NCBI GenBank assembly: GCA_018434355.1
Contig: JAHDPL010000017.1
Location: 1 to 64,000 of the forward strand
Origin: Sporomusaceae bacterium
GTDB taxonomy: Bacteria; Bacillota; Negativicutes; UBA1444
Direction of reading: 5' to 3'
DNA: 64,000 bases
This document shows, piece after piece, positions 41,827-51,134 of the stretch. A model generated the notes under the pieces. That model was not told the DNA's origin, ran no database searches, and was given only the letters and a program-made list of their open reading frames with translations. A program made the position numbers and the translations under genes. Numbering within the stretch: position 1 is the stretch's first letter; each line of letters begins with the position of its first letter.

Positions 41827-42831
41827 ATGATGCGAAAAATCCCTGCGTTTCTGGTGATCCTTGTACTGTTGGCTTTTGTGGTTGGCGGCTGCGGTGGCCA
41901 GGCTAAGCCCGAGGCCCCCAAAGCGGAAGCTCCCAAGTATCCGACCAAGTCAGTGGAAATCATCATCCCCTGGGGCGCCGGTGGAGCGACTGACGTACTG
42001 TTCCGTGCTCTCGGCGCTGTATATCCCAAATACACCAACAACCAACAACTGGTGGTGAAAAATGTGCCGGGCGGCGGTGCGGCGATCGGTTATACCGAAG
42101 CGGCCAAAGCCAAACCCGATGGCTACACGATCGTAGCCACGGCTACGCCGATGATCACCAAGATTCACATGGATAATGTCGCGTTTGCGACCAACAGCTT
42201 TGCTCCGGTCATCATGATTGCCGACAATGCCTGCATGATCATGGTGCCGGCAGATTCGCCCTATAAAAACCTGAAAGACCTGGTGGAAGACGCCAAAAAA
42301 CGACCGGAAGCAATTACGGTCGGCAACGGCGGCGCTGGCGGCGGTACCCATCTGGCCACTCTGGCATTCCAGAACTTTGCCGGTGTCAAATTCAAGCATG
42401 TGCCGTTTGAAGGCGGCGGCCCCTCAATTACCGCTGCGCTGGGCAAACACGTGAACGCAATTATGGTTTCGGCGCCGGAAGGCGTGCCGCAGGCCCAGGC
42501 CGGACAATTGCGCGTACTGGGCATTCTCGGCGACAGTCGTCTGCCGAAGTTCCCCAATGTGCAGACCGCCAAGGAACAGGGAATGGACTTCAAAGTCACG
42601 ATGTGGCGTGGCGTAATCGTGCCCAAAGATACCCCTGCGCCGATGATCGCCCAGATTCATGACATCTTCAAGAAATGTATGGATGATCCCGACTTCAAGA
42701 AAAAGGCCGCTGAACTTAGCGTGGAGCTCAAGTATATGAATCAGGCCGATTTTGGCAAGTTCTTGATGTCCGAAGACGAGCGCTACAAAAACCTGATGAT
42801 CAAGGAAAAATTCGGCAACCGTTACAAATAA
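41827..42831 (+). CDS. tctC: Tripartite tricarboxylate transporter substrate-binding lipoprotein
   Basis: A 334-residue TctC-family protein with a lipoprotein signal (RKIPAFLVILVLLAFVVGGC, lipobox VGGC). The mature protein opens YPTKSVEIIIPWGAGGATD, the family's hallmark loop around the bound carboxylate. ATG-ATG at 41827/41830 are both possible; GGGAG lies rather far upstream. It delivers the substrate to the TctA/TctB permease encoded downstream. Between it and the permease genes lie an M24-like and a Gfo/Idh-like enzyme, hinting at the fate of the imported substrate. Confidence 0.93.
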   Translation: MMRKIPAFLVILVLLAFVVGGCGGQAKPEAPKAEAPKYPTKSVEIIIPWGAGGATDVLFRALGAVYPKYTNNQQLVVKNVPGGGAAIGYTEAAKAKPDGYTIVATATPMITKIHMDNVAFATNSFAPVIMIADNACMIMVPADSPYKNLKDLVEDAKKRPEAITVGNGGAGGGTHLATLAFQNFAGVKFKHVPFEGGGPSITAALGKHVNAIMVSAPEGVPQAQAGQLRVLGILGDSRLPKFPNVQTAKEQGMDFKVTMWRGVIVPKDTPAPMIAQIHDIFKKCMDDPDFKKKAAELSVELKYMNQADFGKFLMSEDERYKNLMIKEKFGNRYK

Positions 42832-42842
42832 CCGAACGATGA

Positions 42843-42890
42843 CTCTGGCAGCCCGGTCGGTTTGAGCCGGCCGGCTTGCCAGGGTTTTTG
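42843..42890 (+). terminator. GC-rich terminator after tctC
   Basis: CTGGCA...TGCCAG encloses GCCCGGTCGG/CCGGCCGGC with a bulge and a short loop, then GGTTTTTG. It probably attenuates transcription so that the binding protein is made in excess over downstream genes. Confidence 0.75.
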
Positions 42891-42948
42891 TATGCATTTT
42901 TTCCTGACAAGCCCCAAATAACTTAGCAATAAGAAAGAGGTGCGGGAA

Positions 42949-44058
42949 TTGACCAGACTACAGGAAGTGGAATTGAAACAACAACGGATCCAGCAACTAC
43001 TGGAAGAAAAGAATATCGATGCGATTCTGCTGAAAAAACAGGCGAATTTCTCCTGGTTTACCGCCGGGGGTTACAATATGGTCGGCATTGCTTCGGAAAC
43101 CGGTGTGACCTCATTATTAGTGACGAAATCGGCGCGCTACATCATCGCCAACCGGATTGAAATGCAGCGGATGCTGGTGGAAGAAGGCTTGGGCGAACTG
43201 GGCTTCCAGCCGCTGGAGTTTGAATGGGCGGTGGACCGCGAAGCCGAATTGGTGCGGCAAATCGTGCCTGATCTAAGCCGGGTCGGCGCCGATATGGGGT
43301 TCGCCGATGCCCGCAATATGGACGGCGAGATCAAAAAACTGCGCTACAGCCTGACAGAGAGCGAAGTGGAGCGCTACTGCTTCCTCGGCAGCAAACTGTC
43401 GGCGGCGCTGGAGAAAGTGATGCTCGGTATCCGGCCGGGCGACCAGGAATGTGAGATTGCCGGGCGTTTCGGCCTGGAACTCTGGAAGGACCGGATCGAT
43501 CCGACCGGCATAATGGTGGCGGCCGATGAACGGGTCGCGCTGTACCGTCATCCGATCCCCACGCAGAAAATGGTCAAACGCTATGTAATGTGCTGCATCA
43601 ATGCCCGCTACAAGGGGCTGATCACCACGATCACCCGCATCATGCACTTTGGCCGGCCGGCAGAGGCGTTGACGGCGCAGTTTGCTCAGAACCTGGAGAT
43701 TGAAAACCGGATGATCGCGGCGACCCGGGTTGGGCAGCCAATGGTGCGCGGCTTTGAAGCGGCGCTCGATGGCTATCGACGGATCGGCAAACCCGATGAA
43801 TGGCTGCTGCATCATCAGGGCGGCTCGATGGGGTATTACGCGCGGGACATCAAGGTGGTGGCCGATACCAAAGATCTGGTGCAGGAACGTCAGGCGTTCT
43901 GCTGGAACCCGTCGATCACCGGCACCAAGACCGAGGACGGCTTTATCGCCACATCACAGGGACCGGTCATGATCTCGCAGCCGGTGATTTTCCCGCAGGT
44001 CAGGCAGGAAATCGACGGCGTGCAGTTTGTCCGTCCGGGCATGCTGGTGGTGGACTGA
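42949..44058 (+). CDS. M24-family (creatinase-like) protein without metal ligands
   Basis: A 369-residue creatinase/aminopeptidase P-fold protein: N-terminal creatinase_N-like domain (1-130) and M24 catalytic domain (about 135-369). The five metal ligands of M24 peptidases are mostly missing: the two Asp sites read Asn218 and Thr227, and the first Glu reads Asn320; His288/289 and Glu329 remain. Metal-free M24 relatives include creatinase itself. TTG at 42949 has AAAGAGG eight bases upstream. It lies in the tct operon and so may hydrolyse or cleave the imported compound. Not a typical Xaa-Pro peptidase. Confidence 0.85.
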   Translation: MTRLQEVELKQQRIQQLLEEKNIDAILLKKQANFSWFTAGGYNMVGIASETGVTSLLVTKSARYIIANRIEMQRMLVEEGLGELGFQPLEFEWAVDREAELVRQIVPDLSRVGADMGFADARNMDGEIKKLRYSLTESEVERYCFLGSKLSAALEKVMLGIRPGDQECEIAGRFGLELWKDRIDPTGIMVAADERVALYRHPIPTQKMVKRYVMCCINARYKGLITTITRIMHFGRPAEALTAQFAQNLEIENRMIAATRVGQPMVRGFEAALDGYRRIGKPDEWLLHHQGGSMGYYARDIKVVADTKDLVQERQAFCWNPSITGTKTEDGFIATSQGPVMISQPVIFPQVRQEIDGVQFVRPGMLVVD

Positions 44059-44059
44059 T

Positions 44060-45094
44060 ATGAAACGAATAGGGATTGCGATATTGGGCAGTGGCATGGT
44101 TGCCAATGTTCACGCGGCGGCCCTGCAGGAAATTGCCGGCGCCGATGTGCGCGGCGTGTGGGGCCGCAACCAGGCTGTGGCAAGCGAGTTCGCCGCCAAA
44201 TACGGTATGGCGGTTTATCCTGATTTTGACGCCGTGCTGGCTGATCCGACGGTCGATGCCGTCATCAATTGCCTGCCGCCCGGCTACCATGCCGAATACG
44301 GCATCAAAGCGGCGGCAGCCGGCAAGCACCTGTTCGTGGAAAAGCCGATCGATGTCAGCCTGGAACATGCGGCGCAGCTGGTCAAAGCTTACCGCGACCG
44401 GGGTCTGACCCTGTCGGTGGTGTTTCAGAACCGGTTTTCACCGGCGGCGCAAAAAGTCAAGGCGGCGCTGGACTCCGGGTTACTGGGCCGGATCATTCAG
44501 GGCGACGCCTATGTGAAATGGTACCGTTCTCCCGAATACTACAAAGCCAACGCCTGGCGGGGCACCCATGCGATCGAGGGCGGCGGCGCGCTGATCAATC
44601 AGGCGATTCATACCATCGACCTGCTGCAGTGGTTCATGGGGCCCGTCAAATCAATCTGCGGCCATGTGCGGACGGCTGTGCACGCGATTGAAACCGAAGA
44701 CCTGGGCGTGGCGGTGCTGGAGTGGCAAAACGGCGCGGTGGGAGTGATCGAAGGGTCTACGGCGCTATGGCCGGGGGTAAAGGAAAAAATCGAGATCCAT
44801 GGCGAAAAAGGCTTTTTCACGCTGGAGGGTGGCAACATCACTGCGTGGAAAGTTCAGGGTTGCGAAGAAAGCGAGTACTTAACGCCGGTTAAAGTATCCT
44901 ACGGGGAAACCAATTCACCGGCGATTTCCCATGTGAATCATCAGGCCCAGCTGGAAGATTTCATCGCCGCCATCAATGAAAAACGCGATGCGCTGGTGAG
45001 CGGCGAAGAGGGAACAAAGGCTCTGGCCATCGTGCTGGCGATATATGCCTCATCCCGGCAAGGAAAAACAATTATGATGGATAGCATGTCATGA
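44060..45094 (+). CDS. Gfo/Idh/MocA-family oxidoreductase
   Basis: A 344-residue NAD(P)-dependent oxidoreductase with an N-terminal Rossmann fold (IGIAILGSGMVANVHAAAL) and the family EKPIDVSLEHA motif near 105-115, followed by a C-terminal beta-sheet substrate domain with a GGGALINQAIHTIDLL helix. Members oxidise sugar or polyol hydroxyl groups. ATG at 44060 comes one base after the M24 gene's stop and its end overlaps tctB (ATGA), so it is a firm part of the transport operon. The substrate is probably a hydroxylated carboxylate or sugar acid. Confidence 0.92.
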   Translation: MKRIGIAILGSGMVANVHAAALQEIAGADVRGVWGRNQAVASEFAAKYGMAVYPDFDAVLADPTVDAVINCLPPGYHAEYGIKAAAAGKHLFVEKPIDVSLEHAAQLVKAYRDRGLTLSVVFQNRFSPAAQKVKAALDSGLLGRIIQGDAYVKWYRSPEYYKANAWRGTHAIEGGGALINQAIHTIDLLQWFMGPVKSICGHVRTAVHAIETEDLGVAVLEWQNGAVGVIEGSTALWPGVKEKIEIHGEKGFFTLEGGNITAWKVQGCEESEYLTPVKVSYGETNSPAISHVNHQAQLEDFIAAINEKRDALVSGEEGTKALAIVLAIYASSRQGKTIMMDSMS

Positions 45095-45534
45095 AACGTT
45101 GGGAACGCATCGCAGCGATCAGCCTATTTCTGATTGGTGTGGGCGGGGCAATCGGCGCCTGGCAGATCGGTTTTGGCACTTTTCAGGCGCCGGGGCCCGG
45201 CTTCTTTCCATTTTGGCTGGCAACACTGCTGGCCTTGTTGTCGCTGGTATTTTTCGTTCGCAATTTGGGTGCGGACGCTACACCGATGGTTCTTTGGGCG
45301 CAGGGCTCCTGGGTGCGTCCACTGAAGGCGGTCTGCGTTATGTTTGTCTATGTTCTGCTCATCGGAAGGTTGGGGTTTATCTCGTCGTCGGCCCTGCTGT
45401 TTGTCGCCTGGCTGCGCATTGTCGAACACTCTTCCTGGAAAACGGTGGCACTTCTCGTCGTTGGCGGTACAGCAGGCTTGTATCTATTTACCAGCTTGCT
45501 GTCGATTTCACTGCCGCGAGGTATTCTGATATGA
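45091..45534 (+). CDS. tctB: Tripartite tricarboxylate transporter small membrane subunit
   Basis: A 147-residue TctB with four membrane helices and the typical APGPGFFPFWLATLLAL loop near 32-48. It forms the small subunit of the TctAB permease. The start overlaps the Gfo/Idh stop in an ATGA, and tctA follows 15 bases later. Confidence 0.93.
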   Translation: MKRWERIAAISLFLIGVGGAIGAWQIGFGTFQAPGPGFFPFWLATLLALLSLVFFVRNLGADATPMVLWAQGSWVRPLKAVCVMFVYVLLIGRLGFISSSALLFVAWLRIVEHSSWKTVALLVVGGTAGLYLFTSLLSISLPRGILI

Positions 45535-45549
45535 GGGAGGCGCGCAGAT

Positions 45550-47043
45550 ATGCTTGAAATGCAGGGCTTGTTGAATGGCTTTGCGCTGGCGCTGACCCCG
45601 GTCAATCTGTTGTTCGGTTTCATCGGCGCGGTGCTGGGGACGGCGGTGGGGGTGCTGCCCGGCCTGGGGCCTGCGGCGACAATTTCACTGTTGCTGCCGA
45701 TTACCTACGCACTGGGTTCACCGCTGACTTCGATCATCATGATGGCCGGCATTTATTGCGGCGCGATGTACGGCGGCTCGACCACCTCGATCTTGCTCAA
45801 TATCCCCGGTGAGGCCGCTTCGGTTGTCACCTGCATCGACGGCTACAAAATGGCGAAAAATGGTCGGGCCGGCGCCGCGCTCGGCATTTCGGCGATCGGT
45901 TCCTTTATCGCCGGCACATTTGGCATTATTGCACTAACCTTTATTGCACCTCCTTTATCTTCTTTCGCTCTAAAATTTGGCCCAACGGAGTACTTTTCAC
46001 TGACCCTGCTCGGCCTGACACTGGCCGCGTTCCTGTCCGGCAAATCGATGCTGAAAGGAATGATCATGGCCGTGTTCGGCCTGCTGCTGGCCACGGTAGG
46101 GATTGATCCCGTAGGCGGAGCACTTCGCTACACCTTCGGAACGATGATTTTGATGGACGGATTTGATTTCCTGGCGCTGGCGATGGGGGTATTCGGCATC
46201 GGTGAAATCCTGATCAGTCTGGAAGAAGACATGAATTCGGAACTTGTTACCACGAAGATCAAGGATATTTACCCGACAATGAAAGATTGGCTGGAAAGTC
46301 GCTGGGCGATTCTGAGAGGGACAGTTATCGGCTTCGGTGTAGGTTTACTGCCGGGCGGCGGTGCGGTCATGGCCTCGATGATCGCTTATGCAATCGAAAA
46401 GCGGGTGTCCAAAACCCCGGAACGATTTGGCGAAGGTGCGATCGAAGGGGTGGCTTCGCCGGAGTCTGCCAATAATGCTGCTTCCAGCGCCTCGTTCATC
46501 CCGATGCTGACCCTTGGGATTCCCGGCAACCCGGCGATTGCGATGATCTTTGCCGCGCTGTTGATTCAGGGAGTGCAGCCGGGGCCGTTTCTGATCGTCG
46601 ACCATCCGGACGTGTTCTGGGGCGTCATCGCCTCGATGTATATCGGTAACGTAGTCCTGTTGTTCTTCAACCTGCCGCTGGTGGGGGTCTGGGTGCAGAT
46701 GCTGCGGGTACCGTACTCAATCATGGCGCCGCTAATTGTGATGATTTGTTCCATTGGCGTCTACAGTCTGAAAAATGATGTGGACGACGTACTGATGATG
46801 TTCATCTTCGGCATATTCGGCTACATCCTGCGCAAGTTCAAGTTTGAACTGGGGCCATTGATTCTGGCGTTTGTGCTGGGCCGGATCCTGGAACGTTCGC
46901 TCAGTCAGGCGCTGATTATCTCCAGCGGCGATGTGTCGGTGTTTGTGACCAAGCCGATTTCGGCAGTGCTGCTCGGCATTGTGTTCCTGATGCTCTTGAC
47001 GCCGCTGGCGCTGATGCTGCGAGAGAAAAAGTCGGAAGTCTGA
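45550..47043 (+). CDS. tctA: Tripartite tricarboxylate transporter large membrane subunit
   Basis: A 497-residue TctA with about 12 helices. The family signatures GTAVGVLPGLGPAATISLLLP near 29-48 and a second related loop LPGGGAVMASMIAYAIEK near 265-282 are present, the two inverted TctA motifs. It moves a carboxylate, driven by an ion gradient, using TctC as the binding protein. GGGAGG lies nine bases before the ATG. It is the last gene of the operon, before a terminator. Confidence 0.95.
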   Translation: MLEMQGLLNGFALALTPVNLLFGFIGAVLGTAVGVLPGLGPAATISLLLPITYALGSPLTSIIMMAGIYCGAMYGGSTTSILLNIPGEAASVVTCIDGYKMAKNGRAGAALGISAIGSFIAGTFGIIALTFIAPPLSSFALKFGPTEYFSLTLLGLTLAAFLSGKSMLKGMIMAVFGLLLATVGIDPVGGALRYTFGTMILMDGFDFLALAMGVFGIGEILISLEEDMNSELVTTKIKDIYPTMKDWLESRWAILRGTVIGFGVGLLPGGGAVMASMIAYAIEKRVSKTPERFGEGAIEGVASPESANNAASSASFIPMLTLGIPGNPAIAMIFAALLIQGVQPGPFLIVDHPDVFWGVIASMYIGNVVLLFFNLPLVGVWVQMLRVPYSIMAPLIVMICSIGVYSLKNDVDDVLMMFIFGIFGYILRKFKFELGPLILAFVLGRILERSLSQALIISSGDVSVFVTKPISAVLLGIVFLMLLTPLALMLREKKSEV

Positions 47044-47061
47044 TGCTTTGACGGATAATAC

Positions 47062-47116
47062 AAAAAGCGTGGCCGGATGAACTCTTGACAGGAGTCTTTA
47101 TCCAGTCGCGCTTTTT
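47062..47116 (+). terminator. Intrinsic terminator after tctA
   Basis: AAAAAGCG (47062-47069) pairs with CGCTTTTT (47109-47116), with inner GGAT/ATCC and ACTC/GAGT stems. It starts 18 bases after tctA. Confidence 0.8.
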
Positions 47117-47161
47117 AGTTGTAAACTGCGGGGCAGGAGTTTCCACTGCGCCGGCGAAATA

Positions 47162-47174
47162 GATAATCATTATC
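47162..47174. promoter_or_regulatory. Fur-family box
   Basis: GATAAT-C-ATTATC, a perfect 6-1-6 inverted repeat matching the core of the Fur consensus TGATAATNATTATCA at 13 of 15 positions with its flanks. It lies 22 bases before the DsbA-like gene start, where a repressor would block transcription or initiation. Confidence 0.6.
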
Positions 47175-47196
47175 CAAATGAACGGAGGCGACCCCT

Positions 47197-47808
47197 ATGA
47201 CAAAACCACTGAAAATCATCTTTGATTTTTCCTGCCCCTATTGCTACCTGGCCTGGAGCTATTTTAAGGCGTTGAAGCAGACCGAGTCGCTTGCCGACGA
47301 ATGGTTCAGCTGGGAGATTCATCCGGAAGTGCCGAAGAGCGGCAGCCCGCTGCAAGAGGTGGTCCAGGTGGCCGACATGGCCGAGCGCAGGCAGCGTCTG
47401 AATGGGCTGGGCGAGCCGGTCGGCGTCAAGCCGGGCGAAAAAGTGTTTGTGCCCAATACGCGGCTGGCCCTGTGCGCGTTGGAATTTGCCCGTGAACAGC
47501 AAAAGCAGCACGCCTGGATTGATGCCGTATATCAGGTCAGCTTTGTCGGCCAGAAAAATATCGGCGACATCGACGTACTGCTGGATATTGCCCGGGAAAT
47601 AAAGCTGGACACGGCGGCGCTGCGCCAGGCGCTGGAAAGCGAAAAATATCTGCCGCTGCTATTGGCGAATGACCAGTGGTGTATGGGGCAGAAGATCGAA
47701 TGGGTGCCGACGGTGCTTGATGCTGACAAGAGAGTCATTGAGGGCGCCTTCACTTACGCGGAATTTGTCGCCGCAATGCGGGAAAAGGTGCTGAACCGTC
47801 AGGACTGA
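47197..47808 (+). CDS. DsbA-family (FrnE-like) thioredoxin-fold protein
   Basis: A 203-residue cytoplasmic DsbA-like protein. The redox motif CPYC lies near 14-17 (FDFSCPYCYLAW), and a helical insertion plus a cis-Pro segment (IEWVPTVLD) complete the fold. It resembles FrnE and 2-hydroxychromene-2-carboxylate isomerase-like proteins; with two active Cys, a disulfide oxidoreductase is more likely than an isomerase. GGAGG is eight bases before the ATG. A Fur-like box lies just upstream. Its 3' end overlaps the converging GGDEF-EAL gene by ten bases. Confidence 0.85.
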   Translation: MTKPLKIIFDFSCPYCYLAWSYFKALKQTESLADEWFSWEIHPEVPKSGSPLQEVVQVADMAERRQRLNGLGEPVGVKPGEKVFVPNTRLALCALEFAREQQKQHAWIDAVYQVSFVGQKNIGDIDVLLDIAREIKLDTAALRQALESEKYLPLLLANDQWCMGQKIEWVPTVLDADKRVIEGAFTYAEFVAAMREKVLNRQD

Positions 47809-50306
47809 CCGGACAAGCCTGCCAGGCTGCCTTCCGCCAAAAGTTCGGTGGCGTCTGCAGCAGTTAGCGGTTGGTAATAATAAAACCCCTGGATTTCATC
47901 GCAGCCCTCACGGCGCAGGAAGTCGACCTCGGCTTGCGTTTCCACCCCTTCGGCGATCACTTTGACATCGATCCGTTTGGACAGGGCGATGATCAAACTG
48001 ACGATGGCCGCGTCTTTTTCGTTCCTCTCGATGCCGGAGACAAAGGGTTTGGCGATTTTAATCCGGTTAAGCGGCAACAGCTTCAGATTCATGAATGAGG
48101 AAAAGTCGGTGCCGAAATCGTCGATCGTGATGTTGATCCGTTGGGCCTTGATCAACTCCAGCGTGGCAAGGATGCGGGCATCTTTCTGACAGGCGATCCG
48201 TTCGGTGATTTCAAATTCGATGCAGGCGGGATCCAGCTCCAGTTGCTGGAGCTGCGTCGTTACCCGGGTCAAAAATCGGCTGTCCAACAATTGCCCGGCC
48301 GAAATGTTGATTGCCATGCGCAGGTCTGTATACCCGGCTTGTTGCCATTGTTTCAGCTGAGCCAGCGCCTGGCCGGCCACCCAGTCGCCCAGTGCGACGA
48401 TGATGCCGGTCTCTTCCGCCAGCGGAATGAAGTCCTCCGGGTTGATCAGGCCTTCCTGGTTCATGTTCCAGCGCAGTAGCGCCTCAAATCCGCTGACCCG
48501 GTTGCTGGTCAGATCGATCAGCGGCTGGTAGTGCAGCAACAGTTCGTTGCGTTCGATGGCGTGGTTCAGCTGGTTGCGGATGCGACTTTTTTTCGACACT
48601 TGTTGTTTCATCAATGGCGAACAGAACCGATAGACGTTTTTGCCGGCGTATTTGGCTTCATACATGGCGATGTCGGCATTTTTCACCAGCGTTTCCGGGT
48701 CCATGCCATCTTCAGGATAAATCGCGATGCCTACGCTGAAGGCGATGAAGCTTTCCCGGTTGTTGACACGGAAAGCGGTGCGGAATTCCCGTTGCAATTG
48801 ATCCAGCACCCGCGTGATCATCTGGGTGGCGTGCTGGCGGTCGAGCTGCTCGACCAGCAACATGAATTCGTCACCGCCGATGCGGGCCAGCGTATCACCG
48901 GTCCGGATCAACTGACTGAACCGTTCGCTGACCTTGGCCAGGATGGCATCGCCATGGGTGTGGCCGAAAGTGTCATTGGTAAACTTGAAATTGTCCAGGT
49001 CGAGAAACAGCACGGCAAAAACCGATTGGTTGGCTTCGGCCCGCTGCACCGCGCGTTCCAGCAACTGCTGGAACATGCGTCTGTTGGGCAGGCCGGTCAG
49101 ATGGTCGTGGTTGGCCAGATGTTCGATTTTGGCTTCGACCGCTTTGCGTTCGGCGATCTCTTTTTGCAGAAAAGCGTTGCTTAGTTCCAGTTCGGCGGTC
49201 CGTTCGCCGATGCGCCGTTCCAGTTCTTCGTTACTTTGACGCAGCAGCAATTCTGCCTGTTTGCGGAACTCGATGTTGTGCGCCAGACAGATATAACCGA
49301 GCAAATCGTCAAATTCATCGCGGGCCGCCTGCACCGACAACAGACAGGGGATCGGCCTGCTATCGCGTTTGCGCAGGCAGATTTCCAGGTTTTGCTGCCC
49401 TGCGGCGTTCGTCTGGTCGAGCGGCTGAAAATCGCCATAGGCCGATTCATCAAGCAAATCGGCGAACGGCCGACCGAACAGTTCCGTTGCCGGATAACCG
49501 GTGAGACTGATGGCGGCGGCATTGACTTCCTCAATGACCAGTTGTTCGTTGACCAGCAGCACCGGGTCGGCCATATTGGCCAGGATATGTTCGGCGGCGG
49601 TGCGAAAGTTCAGCATCATCACCCGGTAGCGGGTGATCGAATACCACAGGCCGACGACAAAAATTGTCGAGAAGATGATCGCCACCGGAACCATCTCGTA
49701 GCCGAGCATTGGCAAAAACGTGTCGACCGGCGCTCCCAGCAAATAAACGGCAGCAATGGTGCCGGTCATGATCCGGGCCTGACGTTTGACCCGACGGGCT
49801 TTGGCATTGCGGCCCCAGTCGTGGATCAACCAGAGAGCAAACATGACCAACACGCTGTAGTAGGCCGCAAAAGCGGCGTGCCAGTACATGTCTTTTGAAT
49901 AGGGATACATCCAGCCCCAGGCGGTTTTGATAAACCAATCTTCAGGATAACCGACTGTGTTGGCGAAGAAGATCGCCGCCGGGACAAACAGCAGCGCTTT
50001 TGCCGCGTTTTGGCGAAAAACCCCTTTGTTGCCGGTGAAGCTGACGGTGAAGACAACAAAAACCGGATATAAAAAACACCAACCCACAGCGGAAAAAATC
50101 CGCCAGCGGTTGGCTTCGTCCGCCGTAGCGGCGCTGATCATAAAGGTGTAGCCCAGCCCCCAGATACAGAGGGCAAGACACATCGCCAGAAACAAACGGT
50201 TGGTCGCCGCTGTCCGGTTGGCCAGGTAGACCTGGACGCCGCTATACAAATTGAAGATGACGGTGGTGAAGGTCAACAGCGAAATAAGCAGCACGTTGGC
50301 ACCCAC
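47799..50306 (-). CDS. 7TM-PAS-GGDEF-EAL cyclic-di-GMP protein
   Basis: An 835-residue protein. About 1-225 is a seven-helix sensor of the histidine-kinase N-terminal 7TM type, then PAS (about 235-355), coiled coil, GGDEF (about 400-560, intact RIGGDEF near 475) and EAL (about 575-825, FEALLRW near 605). EAL residues EITE, DDFGT, AEGVET and Q of QGFYYYQP are present, but the usual KIDxxF Asp is Ala (IKIAKPF). It could both make and degrade c-di-GMP. The GTG at 50306 is my choice just before the first helix; AGGTG is close upstream. It ends tail-to-tail with the DsbA-like gene. Confidence 0.88.
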   Translation of the reverse strand: MGANVLLISLLTFTTVIFNLYSGVQVYLANRTAATNRLFLAMCLALCIWGLGYTFMISAATADEANRWRIFSAVGWCFLYPVFVVFTVSFTGNKGVFRQNAAKALLFVPAAIFFANTVGYPEDWFIKTAWGWMYPYSKDMYWHAAFAAYYSVLVMFALWLIHDWGRNAKARRVKRQARIMTGTIAAVYLLGAPVDTFLPMLGYEMVPVAIIFSTIFVVGLWYSITRYRVMMLNFRTAAEHILANMADPVLLVNEQLVIEEVNAAAISLTGYPATELFGRPFADLLDESAYGDFQPLDQTNAAGQQNLEICLRKRDSRPIPCLLSVQAARDEFDDLLGYICLAHNIEFRKQAELLLRQSNEELERRIGERTAELELSNAFLQKEIAERKAVEAKIEHLANHDHLTGLPNRRMFQQLLERAVQRAEANQSVFAVLFLDLDNFKFTNDTFGHTHGDAILAKVSERFSQLIRTGDTLARIGGDEFMLLVEQLDRQHATQMITRVLDQLQREFRTAFRVNNRESFIAFSVGIAIYPEDGMDPETLVKNADIAMYEAKYAGKNVYRFCSPLMKQQVSKKSRIRNQLNHAIERNELLLHYQPLIDLTSNRVSGFEALLRWNMNQEGLINPEDFIPLAEETGIIVALGDWVAGQALAQLKQWQQAGYTDLRMAINISAGQLLDSRFLTRVTTQLQQLELDPACIEFEITERIACQKDARILATLELIKAQRINITIDDFGTDFSSFMNLKLLPLNRIKIAKPFVSGIERNEKDAAIVSLIIALSKRIDVKVIAEGVETQAEVDFLRREGCDEIQGFYYYQPLTAADATELLAEGSLAGLSGQS

Positions 50307-50452
50307 TTTACACCTGTCTGGAAATATCAAGCATATTTTACCATTGATTGCAACGGCGGGCAATAAAGCGCAGGAGTTTTCCTCGTTATCCCGAACGTAA
50401 AATAGTAAGACTGTGAATCGGTGCCGATTGAACTGACGGAGGAGACTGTCGG

Positions 50453-51127
50453 ATGGCTGAGCAGGCTCTGGAATTCATGGCTCAGGTTTGGCTATTGCGC
50501 GGCGAGATCGGCGTGCTGCTGGTTCAGCATGCGCTGCTGGCGGCGGCAGGGATTGCCGGCGGCGCTGCGATTGCGATTCCGGTCGGCGTTTTCATTTCAC
50601 GCCATCCGGCCTGGGGCGAACCGCTGGTTCAATTTTGCGGCATGTTGTACACCGTGCCGTCGCTGGCCTTGCTCGGACTGCTGATTCCATTTCTCGGCCT
50701 AGGCTGGGCACCGACAATTGTGGCGCTGACGATTTATGCGCTGCTGCCGCTGTTGCGCAACACCTACATCGGGATCGTGGAAGTCGATGCCGCGCTCAAA
50801 GAGGCGGCGATAGGAATGGGGGCCACCGACCGACAACTGTTTTGTCAGGTTGAGTGGCCTCTGGCGTTACCGTTTATCATGGCCGGGCTGCGCACCGTCA
50901 CGGTGATGACGATCGGCATTGCCACGCTGGGGGCGCTGGTCGGCGCCGGAGGACTGGGCGTGCTGATCTTTCGCGGATTGCATATGATGGACAATGGCTT
51001 GTTGCTCGCAGGGACTTTGCCGGTCGCGCTGCTGGCGGTGGCGGCGGACAACCTGCTGGAATGGGGCGAGCTGCGGGTGAGGCAGACCATGGGGGTCTTA
51101 AGTATCACGACGGAAGAGGAGAGGTGA
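50453..51127 (+). CDS. Osmoprotectant ABC transporter permease (OpuCB/YehY-like)
   Basis: A 224-residue permease of the glycine betaine/carnitine/choline class with five to six helices and the EAA loop (EVDAALKEAAIGMGATDRQL). ATG follows GGAGGAG by eight bases. It is the first of four genes (permease, binding protein, ATPase, permease), the standard OpuC/Osm arrangement. It forms half of the membrane pore with the last gene's product. Confidence 0.93.
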   Translation: MAEQALEFMAQVWLLRGEIGVLLVQHALLAAAGIAGGAAIAIPVGVFISRHPAWGEPLVQFCGMLYTVPSLALLGLLIPFLGLGWAPTIVALTIYALLPLLRNTYIGIVEVDAALKEAAIGMGATDRQLFCQVEWPLALPFIMAGLRTVTVMTIGIATLGALVGAGGLGVLIFRGLHMMDNGLLLAGTLPVALLAVAADNLLEWGELRVRQTMGVLSITTEEER

Positions 51128-51134
51128 GATTGTT

